Assembly: GCA_023653785.1 (NCBI GenBank) | Contig: JAMKCH010056607.1 | Span: 115,962 to 179,961, forward strand | Length of the DNA: 64,000 bases | DNA from: Ophioderma brevispina | Taxonomy: Eukaryota > Echinodermata > Ophiuroidea > Amphilepidida > Ophiodermatidae | Direction: 5' to 3' | In this document: piece by piece, positions 24,301 to 36,700 of the stretch | Position numbering within the stretch: the first letter of the stretch is position 1 | Layout of the letters: each line of letters opens with the position of its first letter | Translations under genes and position numbers: made by a program | Notes under the pieces: model-generated | The model's input: only the letters and a program-made list of their open reading frames with translations | Database searches by the model: none | What the model was told of the DNA's origin: nothing

Positions 24301-25220
24301 ATATCTATCAGATAGACCAGTTCAGACAAGAGACAACCCTAAAAGATGTTTAGGGTTTTCCAGACTAATTTGGATTGATGAAACGACCCAACTTAGAGCA
24401 AATTCCAGAGACAAAACCTATGCACCCCGCACTCAACTACTAACTCATAGACTTAGAGAGAAGTTTCTTTCCCTTGCGACAACAAAATTTGAATGGCCTT
24501 CCCCACAACTACTGAGCTGTGACTGAATGAACGGCTTATTTTATTTCAATTCTGAAGGAATGGTTGACGATGATGGTTTTCCCTCACATGGCAGCATATC
24601 ACCAAAACCATCCAATTACAAAACTTTGAGTAAAAACGGGTCATCAAGCCATTGGGATAGTAGGAGAGTAATAAAAAGTGTACTAAATGGCCCATAGAAC
24701 ATTGTGTGTATTAGTGTGTGTTGACCCATAATTGGCAATGTTGTTTTTGATAATAACAACAAAGGAAAACATTCATGGGCTTCTTAAAAGGAAACTTTCA
24801 GATCCAGGACCCAGTGTAGGGCAGGATCCATTCTTGAGTGAAAAAAAAAAAAAAACATTTTACATATTAAACTTAGACCACAGGGGCTTTTAAATAATAA
24901 AACACCACAAACTTTTAGTTTTTTTCCTGCAGATTTTATTTATAGATCCTGCTGGGATGCCAGCCCAGTATTTTCAAGATCATCTGGCAAGAGTTTCCCT
25001 ATGATATCACCAAAGTAGTTTTGAGGGCCATATGAGCTGATCCTCCCTCCTCCTCCCACTCCTATCAGTCTCTCTCTGTCTACATCGCTGCTGCCCATGG
25101 AGGTTCCAAAACCCTTAACATAGAGCAATGCTCGGGTTATTGCCCCAATTGCACCTTTGGATGTCCCTTCGGTTTGTAGCATTGTTGCCAATCTGCCTTG
25201 TATTGTTCAGATTTGTGATC
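21192..25220 (-). CDS. TTC9: TTC9/TTC9C-like tetratricopeptide repeat gene (span of exons found)
   Basis: Three exon regions on the minus strand together follow the TTC9 family order: a helix with a 'GAIG..RALLYVKG' motif (24.9-25.2 kb), a TPR block with NYEKV, YRKGQ and LYHLHDY motifs (23.5-23.7 kb), and a C-terminal exon with DPNIKKYISL and a QKEKVRYKAMF motif (21.2-21.4 kb). TTC9 proteins are small TPR proteins, probably protein-interaction adaptors, with poorly defined biochemistry. Human TTC9C ends close to the GMF motif that corresponds to the KAMF here; this protein continues with an acidic, alanine-rich tail. The first two regions contain several single-base indels, so a continuous reading frame is not present as given. 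FKBP4/5, AIP and PPID have similar C-terminal TPR helices and were considered, but the LLQ..NYEKV and YHL.DY motifs fit TTC9 best. The gene is divergent from TDP1. Confidence 0.7.
22142..22275. repeat. Foldback hairpin with ~48-bp arms in TTC9-like intron
   Basis: The left arm TGGGTGTGGCCATTTGTGAC continues through CATGACCCTGATGAATTC. The right arm starts GAATTCATCACGGTC and ends TCACAAAATGGCCAACACCCCA. The arms pair over nearly their full length with a few mismatches; the loop is about 36 bases. It is a candidate tiny MITE or hairpin RNA precursor. Confidence 0.8.
23500..23682 (-). CDS. TTC9: TTC9-like gene, central TPR exon (frame broken by indels)
   Basis: Minus-strand acceptor TTTTACAG borders 23682 and donor GTAAGGAT follows 23500. 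The exon encodes, in shifting frames, SLLQQQ, NYEKVI, DKVL, NANAW, YRKGQSLYHLHDY and ALSALKKAKQSAKS. This is the order of a TPR pair in TTC9 (LLQ..NYERV...KVL...AL YR.G.AFYHLGDY..AL). At least three to four 1-2 base indels are needed to read through. Its final G completes the GAT codon of the next exon. Confidence 0.7.
24927..25220 (-). CDS. TTC9: TTC9-like gene, first recognised exon (frame broken by indels)
   Basis: One continuous frame gives GAIGAITRALLYVKGFGTSM followed by a glycine-rich segment and LLPDDLENTGLASQQDL, then TAA. In other frames just upstream, the sequence SEQYKADGN, then CYK, can be read, as expected for the start of TPR1. The TAA lies where the family has a YNNLAA motif, and the bases there resemble that motif with indels, so the stop and the overlapping AATAAA are probably not the real gene end. 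The donor expected near 24927 reads GGAAAA instead of GGTAAA. Upstream coding sequence was not traced. Confidence 0.6.
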
Positions 25221-28200
25221 AAAAAGCCGTCGGACGTCTCAAATTGACTCTCGACAATTTTTCTCGCGGGTCAGAAGGAGAAGTCAAGCGTTGACCTGAC
25301 ACGGAGGTCGGGGTCCCGGGAATCCCTGAATTGCATGTTGAAGGATGTCGTGGCAGAATAATACGTTGAATACTGAATACAACCCAGGATATCTCAGACC
25401 TCGAATGACTGGGGTGCACACATGCACAAATGCATGTAACTTGTCTGTGTGCATGTAAATTTCGTACTTACATGCACATTGTGCATGTAAATCAATACAT
25501 TTCATTTTCATGATATCAGCAGCATTTTTAACAAAAAACAAAACTAAAAATACCTTAACTGTAAAGTATTCAATATCTGTATTTTAGCTTCTTATTAATC
25601 CCCACGGTGAATTCCAAAAGCTTTTAAATATAAACAAAACATATGCCCTGGGAGCAATCAGAGGGGCCCATGAATTATATTTTTGCCAGCTTCACGATCA
25701 ATAGGCCTACATGTATTTACAGTAAGGTGTGTGTGTGAATATAGTGCATTGGCGATCATTTGAAGATTTTCTTTGAAGGAGTCTTGTGAACGTGTGGACC
25801 CAATCAGCCTCCAAAAGTATTAACAGTATCGATTGGGGACCACTTTGTAAGAGTTGTCAGGTTTCTTGCGGCATGTTGTAAAAAAGGATTGTGCAGTGCC
25901 GTTTGATTTGTTTCTGCATGTAAAGTTTTCCGCATTGCATGCACAAAATGCAGTAGTTTTATTTTGTAATTCGACGTCTGGGATTATCTACTGAACTAAA
26001 ACAAAACAGAATGTGCTAGAATCACGAAATGCAGACTAGGCTAAGCCTTGTTAAAGCCAGGTTAAGTGCATTTTGCAATTTTTAGCACCTACTTTTTTTT
26101 ATGTATTAACTACTACTACTAGTTATCTTTGAGGCAAAGCTATAAATGGGATGAATTAAGTACATGAGTATTCTGCCACCACATCCTTCAACAATGCGTT
26201 TATTCCGATGAGGGCTGCCAGATCCAGAGCAAGGGTAGTGGCACAATACAAAATTTTTCCAAGCTTATTCCAAAATTTCAGTATACGATCTTGCGGTTTG
26301 GACTATATGAAAGCAATTGTCAAATGATTTACATGTACCTTAGTTTCTCGAATGTGCACAAATTCTTCAAAAAGATAAGGTTATTTTAGTTTTAGCTGAC
26401 AATTTTAAAAAATTACAAAACACTTTATTTGTATATATTTATCATCATAAAAAATGCTATACAAGCCTACAATGTGTGTAGCAGTTACTTCAAAATAGGT
26501 AGATTTTGCCTATGCTAAACAAGCGATTTGCACATGCTTAGTTCTTACTAGGAAATAAACAGATCGCAACTAGGCCACAGCAAGCTATGAGAAGGAAAGA
26601 AATAACAAAATCACAAACGTATTACAGGGGATACTATCAAATTTGCCAAAAGCTGGGAGCGGCATGCAGGAGTTCAGACAAAATTGCATAGCAACAAGTG
26701 CGTAACTTGATGCGCACATGCACACTGCACGGCATATTGTCAAATTGAAGTGACCTAAAATGCTAGATGCAATTTGCGCAGGTTGTTTTCACCAGCGATT
26801 CAGGAAATCATTCCGGGTTTTCACCAATCACTGCAATGCGTCGTAGGTCCGCTTCAAGTTCCACCCTAGGCTAAGGCACATGCATCACTTGGTATGGTGC
26901 AAGATGTATATAAAAACCTCACTTTTTTTAGCTAAGAGGTGGGGGCTGGGATCGGGTGATGAGGGCGTGGATCAGAAATCATGATAATGACCCTTTACTA
27001 ACTTCCGATTACAGAGGCTCACCCACCTGCAGATTTTTACTTGTAAAAAGTTCCCAAACTACAGGCTACAGCCACCTTCAAATGTCGAAACCCTCTCTAA
27101 ACTTGACATCCTGTTTTGATATCAACTGGGAGCTTTAATAACCTACCCTGTTTACACACGTTGCCAGTTTCTGAGTCTACGGAAGTAAAAATTCACGCCA
27201 CTTTCCAGTTCTTTGACACAGGCCAATGCCCACCGCCAGCCCCTGAGATTTACTAGGCTCCCCCTATCGCAGTCTCACTTTACCATTCTTTTTCTTTTCA
27301 TTTTATGGACGCTAAGTTTATGACGAACACAAAAAGCAAGGTTAATAGTCTAGTTAGATTGGGGAGACGGGCTCTGAATCAACAATCGAAGCAAAATTGA
27401 TCGAAAGATGAAGTTGTTGCTAAGGTCATGAAAAATATAAAACATATGTTTGCTTTAGAAAATAAGAAAAATCATCTCATTTTAATCCAAATTTGTTCAG
27501 ACTTTATAGCTAGTATTTGTTTCCAGTGTCTGTAGTAAGTATTTTCGTTGTAAAGTTGTGCTTGACTGTGTTAGCTCGCACGAGTCTTGGTCAGGACTAC
27601 AGGTCTAGACCTAGGCTTTAGTTTCAGTTTCACTTTTATCATTTCATTTTTTACCATTCTGTCGTCGTGGTTTGTGATGTAACAATTTGGAATTCTTCCA
27701 CCTGATGGTCAATTACGGCTCTTCCAAGATACTCCCTGGAGTGAAAGACTACCTTGGAGTGCATGATGCAGTCAACAAAATCCTCTTTGCAGCAAAATTA
27801 TGAATGAAATTACTTCTCTAAAATATCATCGACAATGATCTCATGCAGCTGTATCTAGAGAAAATTCTTGAGATCAGATCATAAATTGATAAAACAAGAA
27901 AATTCCAGCACTCCATATCCGTAGACTCTATCCATACTCCCATAGGAAGTTTCACACCAGTTGCACTGAGTGAGTGGTGTACTTAATTCACACAACAGAA
28001 TAGGCCGCCCTGTTCAAATGAGCGGCCTAGTACAGGGAACGATTTACGTCGTTTTTGCATTTGGTCGTCGGCACAACATAAAGGCAATAATGCATTGAAA
28101 AGCGTCGTAGCAATCAAGCACTGTCTGTATTAAGTATGGACTTGGCGACGCAGTGCTGCGTCGGAGGAAGTCAATTACAATGAAGAAAAATAACATAATG

Positions 28201-30726
28201 GCCGCAGTATTGATCAGCACCTACTTGTAATTGTTATTTTTCTCTGCCAATTCTGTTTCTTTCGATTGAAACATAAAATTATAAGTCTGTATTTTGGAGA
28301 TTATTCTTGTTGGGATTCGTGCTACATGAGTTGACTTAAGGTAAGGTCGTCATACTAGAAATGAGGGGTGATTCGTAAATGTGAATGCAAAATGATAATA
28401 ACTCGTCTGAATGCCCGAAATTTCAGTTATGCGTCCGTTGTACTATTGGCAAGGGGGCCTAATGTAAAAAGACACAATGATAAAGCGTAGGCAGAGTATG
28501 AGCACGATTCAGTTCATGACTTTGCATGATATTATTTTTAATGCTTTGATCTGGCCATAGTTCCAAAATGTAATTTATGGCATTAATCTTTTAAAAATTT
28601 GGACATATAATCTTGGTGCCATAAGTTACACTGTTTCTGTGGAGTTCCATGCCATTTAAGGTTTGAGAATGTCATATTTCCTCCTAAATAAAAAGAAAAA
28701 ATAATTTTTCCTTTTGACATACATAGCAATCTCTAGAGTCTGTAATATAATTGTCTTAACCAATTTGTAACCGAATGCTACATTTGTTCTTCCCAACATA
28801 GGTTCAGTCACATGTACCCAAGCTGCGCCAAATTGTGCAAGCCCATGTAGACAAAACAAGGGTCATTGTCCCTGAAAATTTCATAATGCGAATTTGAAAT
28901 CTGGAAAAATGTTTGATCACAGATGCCGAAGCCTAAAGAATGCCTACAATATAACGTTTATTGCAAATAATGAATATTTAACACCTCTCAATGCCCCACA
29001 AGCAGCATTTTTAATAATACCTGCCACAGGGTTTGATCGAGATCTCGATCCCTTGAGCACAGTAAGTGTTAATTAAGTCACACTTGCCGCTGTAAGTTAG
29101 AAGCAGAAGCATGTCCTGTGTCATCTTGGCACATTAAATGGCACTGTTCCACTACCACAACTCGTCATGACTAGATAGTCTTGATGGCAGCAGCCTAAAA
29201 TAGTTAGACTATCTAGTCATGATCATCAGGACTAATCTGGCCAACGCTTTTTTATCATCTGTCTTTTTAGTCTTTTAGTACCGGCCGCTTGCATTATATA
29301 GGCATGATGCTGATATCACTCACGTCAGACATGGGGAACAGATCTTTCTTAAAGCCATGATGTTTCATTTGACTGCGCTGACCTTCATCACTTTTAAAAA
29401 TCGTAATTTCTTCAATCAATCCCCAACTTATTCTGGAATAAAAAGCAGACTTCGCAAGACCGCCGAAATATTGTGGTCATCACCTAGAGGACCTAGGTTT
29501 GGTAGCACAGCCCATAAGACTGTATGGGATCAAACACAAAAACGATTGGCTCGATCCATTTCACACTAATGCTTTATGTAAGTGCATCTTGCTTCGAACA
29601 GGGCGGCCTAGGGTTAAATTTTTAAAAATGAATAAAGCAAAGTGAAAAATTATAGAGGACCAACAAAAGTCCGCCACCCACTGAAGAAGCAAGATGAATC
29701 GTGATATATGCATTGTAATGCATTGACGAATCGCAAGGGTTCACCTAGGTTGATGAAAAAGTGCGTCTACTTGGACGCAAATTTGGTTTCCCTGAGGTTG
29801 AAACAAGTGTGTCAACTTCAAATAATATGCTTGTCAAGGTTTTAGCCTGTTGTACTACTTATGACTGCAAACAATCCTACACTCCCTTCCCCAAACCTAG
29901 ACTGTGGGCATATGGTAAGTAGTTACCCTGATGACCCTTAACTCCAAAGGAACTGGAGGATCTTGACTCAACCCTTTGGGACGGTGAGAGAGGTTTATTG
30001 AACTAAATAAAAAGACGTAAAATACAAGTCAATTTGAAACCTATATATATTTATTTATTCACAGCTTTGCTACATGTATTTAATAGTAACAATAAGTTAT
30101 TTTGTTTGATTGATTGAAAATGATACACTATCAGTGACCATGTGCCAGAGTCAACCTCTGTGATTTTGTATAGTTTTTAGTGGCTATATTTTTGCCGTCC
30201 ACATAAACACAGCAACTTTACTCCACCTAGACCAAAGTGCGTCCACCTCTGGAAAAGTGTGTCTATGACGCAAAAACGCACACTAATGTGAACACTGACG
30301 AATCGTGCTAGTGTTACTGTTAGCCAAATTCGGTCTCGGAGTCAGCTGTAGGCACGTTCAGATTTCCCAAAAGAGGGCTAACTTCATCATGATTCACATA
30401 GGTTCTATGCAGTTTGCTGAAAACCAATGTTTTGGCATAACATCACTATTTCTATTAAAACAATTATCCCTTCATGTGAATTACAAATTGTACTTTCTTG
30501 TTTAGTAACAAATATTTTGTAATAAATTGGTAAATTTCAAAATGTTTTGAAGTCTACCTGGCAACTGATTGGCCAAGTTCAAGTAATACAGTTAATTGGG
30601 TTTAAAAAATACAAAACTCTATCATCTCATTCACAGACTCTCTGGAAACAAATCCACCCAAGCCTCTTTTGAAAGGTCTTGCCATATATTTGGTGGTATC
30701 AAGCAATCAAGTTGTGATACCTGTAC
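25221..30726. other. Intergenic region between divergent TTC9-like and TDP1 genes
   Basis: No further exon of a recognised family was found in this 5.5 kb. It should contain the promoters of both genes, but no unambiguous promoter element was assigned. A perfect hairpin is noted separately at 29165-29222. Confidence 0.45.
29165..29222. other. Perfect 17-bp stem hairpin
   Basis: TCATGACTAGATAGTCT at 29165-29181 is exactly complementary to 29206-29222, with a 24-base loop. Function unknown. Confidence 0.85.
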
Positions 30727-30786
30727 ATGACCTCGGGCGTGACTAGGGATGCTGATGAAGCACTGGCAAGGCGTTTACAGCAACAG
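30727..30786 (+). CDS. TDP1: TDP1 putative first coding exon
   Basis: ATG at 30727 opens 20 codons ending in [13 protein letters not shown], followed by a GTGTGT donor at 30787. The motif resembles the acidic-start ALA(R)RLQ helices of ubiquitin-interacting motifs. It ends in phase 0, matching the start of the exon at 33325, which gives a continuous charged helix (QQQ followed by [11 protein letters not shown]). The assignment rests on phase and position only; the real start could be upstream. Confidence 0.4.
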
Positions 30787-33700
30787 GTGTGTAATTTATT
30801 AATAATGATATTATCTGGACTGTTACCCCTGACGTCACAAGTAATGGAGGGCCATTTGTGTGAAAATAATTCCCATAGCCACCTGGTAAAACTGGCACAA
30901 AATGCAATGTATTTTACTCAAGTGACAACAGAGCCGTATGTAGAAATAATTTGTGGAATGGTTTTTGTTTTGTTGCATGCCAAGAAACCATCAAAGGAAA
31001 TTGTCATAAAGGCTCCCTAACGGACTCGAATCGAAGTTTGTTTTCACCTCCAATGAAGCTAAGATTCCGAGTTGCTAGAAAGTATGGGCAGTGTTGTGCG
31101 TCGGAAGTGAACTGTGCAACGAGGACCGATGATTTAAAGTAAGCACCGGCAAGTGACTGGCCAGTATCGACAGTCCTACCATCTCTGAGCTCTAATCTAA
31201 CATATTTTGTTTTGGCTGTGAGAGGAATTCCCATATTCCACTTGTTTCTATTCCACAAGCTTGACTTTCAAAATAATGCAAAGACCAACCAAAGATCCAC
31301 TGACAGGAATGTCAACATTGAAAAGCGGACATTCAACATCTGCAGTTCTGACTTGTTGGAAATATTCTAACCATACACTTTAGAAGTACAAAATACACAA
31401 ATGGGTGGAAAGTTAAACCAAAACATGACCGGTTTCCTATTTGACATGGATTTTCTGGTGAAACTATATAGATCTCTAAATTGCATGATTGGTTGTAGAA
31501 CACCTACCGTACCAAGAATGCTTCAAAGTTTTATTGGACTAACAGTAGAAAAGAAAACCAAAAACTCAGATTTGAATGCACCTGCTGTCCTAAGAAAGCA
31601 CGCTGGGATTTTCTGTCATGCACACCATCTTGTCTTTAAAGACAGCCTTTTGGCTAAATTCACTACATGTGCACTTCATTGAAAGAATTCTATGCAGAAA
31701 ATTCATTTTTGAAAAAAATGCGGTGCACTTTTTCTGGAAATGTATAGCATCATCCATGAATAGCATGCATTGATCTGATCTGGAAACTTAGTCTTTGCAA
31801 GTGCAGGCAACCAGCGATAAAAAATCAAAATCCATCTCCACACTTTTCAGCAACACAGACCAATCCAAATTTTAATAAGTTTAATACACTTTTAAAAAAG
31901 TGTACACCAACTAAATCCATCAAGGTCAATCACCCTACCAAGTTTGAAGTTCATTGGCATTTGTATTTTTGAGGTAGAGTGAATTGTCTCATTTTGCTCA
32001 AAATATGCAAATTAGGTAATTAAAATACTTATTTTTTTCAGTAAATGTCACCTAACACTGTAGGTCTAGCACCCCTACCAAGTTTTTGAAAGTTCATGGT
32101 CACTCATTGTATTCATGGGGTAGAGTGAATTCCTCCCATTTTTGCCATAATATGCAAATTGGGCCATTATAATACTCATTAACATTCATTGATGTAAGCA
32201 AACACAACATTACCAAAATAGTACTGGTAATCAAGGTCTGTCATCCCTACCTTGGATTTTAAAGGTGCAATGAGAGATTTTAAGTCATCCATATTTTCTG
32301 TGATATGTAGTGATTTCATATAGATTAGACACTCAATAGATTCCTTACCTTTATTTGGCTACAGAAATAACTTAAAATGAAAACAAAAGGTGATTTGTAT
32401 ATGCTTATATTTCAATAGAAAACATAGGCTTTTGTATTTGCTCCTATAGGAAATAAGAAATTTCACAGGTTTTTGTACCAAAGAGACAGTTCAAAGCTTA
32501 TCCTTTCAGATGGGGATATTTTTGATAAAGAGCTTTACATCAGTGCGAAAATCAGAATTTTCATATCTTTAGGGACACCTATAAAGTTCTTCTGTCGTTT
32601 GCCTCATATTTGGAACCAATCAATGTTTGCAGAAACATATTTAGAAAACACTTCAAAATCATATTTTACAAATAGTGACTATAAATAACTATCTGTTCAG
32701 GCTTCAATGGTATATCTGATTTCATAGCGTGTTCTGGCATGTGTCACATGATTTAGTGATGCGAACCACATCAAGGACATATAAATTCAAGCTTGGGGTG
32801 TCACAAGGTCCTATATGGGTATATTTTAGGGGGTTTGCAGATATTGAAGCCTTCGATCAGACCGCAATTAAAAAATGTAGGCCTGAAATTTTTTTTGGGG
32901 GGAAAGTTGGAAATGATACAACAATAAACCAGATATAATAAAATAGGAAAAGTGTACAGGTCATCGCCATGCCCGTACAAACAGAAAATTGGATGTGAAA
33001 TTTGGATTGTGACAATGTACAACAGCCTACACAACGGCTGCTAAAGCCCTTTCTGTAATTAATGTGCAGGGGAAATTTTTCAAAATTTTTTATTTTTTTT
33101 ATTATAGGTCATTTTTCACTAAATTTCCACTGCAAACCATAGCCCAGGTCAGCAAATCTGTCACCTATGTCGCATCACTTGTTCTTGTCATGTTTTACTT
33201 GCATGTCGGCGTGATTTTGGTATCTACGAACTTTGGTAAAAAATAAAATCGGGGACTTTTATTTGAGGGGGAGCTTTATTAAGACCTATGAAACTATATA
33301 TAATATTCATCTTTTGTATTGCAGTTTTGCCAGAAGACTCAAGATTACAGAGCAAGAGATAAAGACCTAGCCATGGCAACTTCTTTGCCATGGGACATGC
33401 CATCCTCAGCTGCAGATGATTCAGATGGCCAGACTCCGCAATCTTCTACTCCGTCCCATAAGACCAAGAAATCCAAGAACACAATACAATGCTTGGCACA
33501 CAAGAAATATCAGACTCGATTCCTGATGATGTTTGATGTTAAACAGAAAGTCCTGCCAGAGAAACACGCAAAGAAAGTTAAATATAAGTCCCTCAAACCA
33601 CGAAAGCCTCTCAAGAAGAAGATCCATCAAAGCCCCGGTACTTCAAAAGGAGCTTCAGCTGATGTTGCAAAAGGAAACATTACTGGATGAAATGACAAAC

Positions 33701-36700
33701 CAATGTGTAAATATGGCTCTGAGTGCTTCGGAAAACAATGGGACTTGGAAGGAGTTCAGACCCAGGTACATTTCCAAGCTAGAGGTTTATAGTTTTATAT
33801 GACCCTATTGTGGTGGCAATTATGGAATTTTAATGGTTGTCCAAAACTTGCACTATGAATCCCCATGTCCCCCTCTGGCATCTTATGCAAAGAGTATGAT
33901 CAATTGTTTATGTTTTGTAATCGCCATTTTGGCCTATCTCAATTTATTTCTGGTACATTTATGCTGAGTGGAACACATCTGATCATGTATGTTACCTGTA
34001 ATCTGTGGAAGAATTTGGTAACGTAAAAACAGTGAAACACAGTCAAAAGTTTTTGTGGAGTTCAGGCACTTCCTGCCACAGAAACTCAAGGTGTTGACAT
34101 ACCTGCCAGAATTTATCTTCTAGCCATGTTTTGTGACCAATGCTAAAGCATTCAGAACCAGGATTCAGCTATTGTACTTCAGGCTTGTATAAGATATTGA
34201 TCTGACTAGTGAATGTGGGGACGCCAGGATTATCACCTATTAACATAGGCAATGGTCATGATGACTGCAATGCTTTTCAAGTTTGATAAATGCTGGCAGT
34301 AATGTCGCATCCTTGGACGAGAAGTGAAACCTACAAGGAAAATAAGTTACTTTTCCTTTTTTACAAAATGTAAAACCTTTTTTGTTCCATTTGTGGAAGT
34401 GATTTTCGTAAAGGGTCCATTTCATTGCCTGGATATTTTTCCTATGGCCATTGTGTCTGTTTTAAGAAAATTGTTCCCTGAACGAAATTGTTCCCTGCAC
34501 ATTACCCGTGAAAGTATTCTGCAGTATTCATTACTGCAGACATTAGTCCCCTTGTGAAGGGGCCATTCCCTGCTTTCAGTGTTAGATGCATATACAGAAG
34601 CTTGTAATGTGGGATATATGCCACCACAATAACATATTCATGGAATATGGAACATAAGATAAGAAATCTCAGTATAAGATAAAAATAGAGATGGTATCTG
34701 ATTCCACAATCACTGTGATTTACCATGAGTTAAGGTCCATGTTCAATGTATATGGGTCTAACTGCTTGACTAAAATGAGAATAGACAAAATAGGGTTTGA
34801 AGATATTATACATAATGAAGTTTATTAGTGCCATGGTAAGAATGCTTTCATGAGTTGAAAGATGAAATGTTCCATTGGAACGAGGCGTTAGCCAAGTTGA
34901 ATGGAAACAGTCATGCTTTTTCATCAAAGTGAGCTCACAACTAGCTTGACTATGCTAAGCTAGCCTGGCCTGGGCTAGTCCAAGTACAGTTGCTAGCTAC
35001 GGACCCAGGGCCTAGCTCCCCGGGGCCTAGCTCTGCAGGCTAGACCTAAACTTGACCTACATTTACCTTCTCCTACCTCTTCCTATAGTCCCCTGCATTA
35101 ACCTTGGTCTAAAGAACCTCCATGGCTGGGAATTCTCCCGGGAATTCTATGTAGATCCTGCTGAAAACATAACTTTGCCAACAGAAACAACAAGATCGTG
35201 CTCCATTGTTCACTCAAGCAAAGACCGCAAGTTCCGAGACTCGCTGCTGCACTGCAACACTGATCATAATAATAGCATCATAGTCGCTGCAAAGTTCCGT
35301 ATAAGTGCGTGCATTAGGTGGCCGGCGTTTTGTGAAGACGCACAAGGCGTGCAATGGAACGAAACGTATGGAACAAAAATGCACGCCAAATGGAACAAAA
35401 ATGCACAGTATTTGACGTAAGCGTGCAATATATCATTTATATAATGACATGTGACCGAGAATCCTCCAATCAAATGACAAGGATCTACTTCGGTGTTATA
35501 TAATAATCAATATACACCTGGATTCCTCAACATCATTACTGGGAAACATTACTACCCTACTCACCACTGCATGCATCAATGAATTTGTCCAAGGCTATTC
35601 ACTGCTTTCACAGCAAACTGTGAGATGTAATGTAAAAGAGCTTCTCTTTGGAAATAAAACAACTCAACAGTGCTCTGGGAACATGGAGCATAACATGTAT
35701 CAGTGCATTTGCCCAATGCTATTAACTGCTTTTACAACAGCTGTGAGATGTAATGCAATAGAACTTGTCTTTGGAGAAAATACCACTCAGTAGTGTTCAG
35801 GGAATATGGGGCATAAGATAAAAGTATTAGCATAAGATAAAAATGAGATCAGTATCTGATTCAATTTGAAGTGGTCTAACATGAATTTAAGGTCATATGC
35901 AAGGTCCTATGGGTGTACCATTGGATTAAAATCAAAATAGACAAAAAAAGGATTTGAGGATATTAATCAATATACACCTGGATCCCTGAACATCATTACT
36001 GGGAAACATTACTACCCTACTCACCACTGCATGCATCAATGAATTTGTCCAAGGCTATTCACTGCTTTCACAGCAAACTGTGAGATGTAATGTAATGGAA
36101 CTTGCTTTTGGAGGAAATGCCACTCAACAATATTCACGGAACATAGGGCTTAAGATAAGAAGTATTAGCATAAGATAAAAGTGAGAGCGATATTCAATTT
36201 GATGTGATATGACATAATTTCTGTTTAACTATACCTTTCTCTCTGAAACACAGATGACAATGAAAGCACACCGCCCAGCAAGAAGAGGAAAACAGAAGGT
36301 GATCATAAACCTTCATCATCATCTTCCCCAAGAAACTGCACTGAAGTCATCCAAGAAGCATCTCCACTCTGCTTTCTTCTCACAAAGGTGTCAGGGATTT
36401 CCTCACAGTATAACAGCTGTAAAGCTGTGCATATCAGTGGTAGGTTCATAAAATATTCAGTTGATTTCCGTGCTAATAAATAATTTGATTTTTTTAATAA
36501 TTTTTAAATTTTGGTAATTAATTTTCTTGCAGATATCCTATCTGAGTGTATGGGAGAGCTGGTTGAGTCTGTTCAATTTAACTACATGCATGATATACCT
36601 TGGCTTATTGAACAGTATCCAAAAAAGTTCAGGTAGGTATTCCTTGCATGGAAGATTGCTACCAGGTGGAGTTCTGTCATAGGTATGATATTGAATTGGT

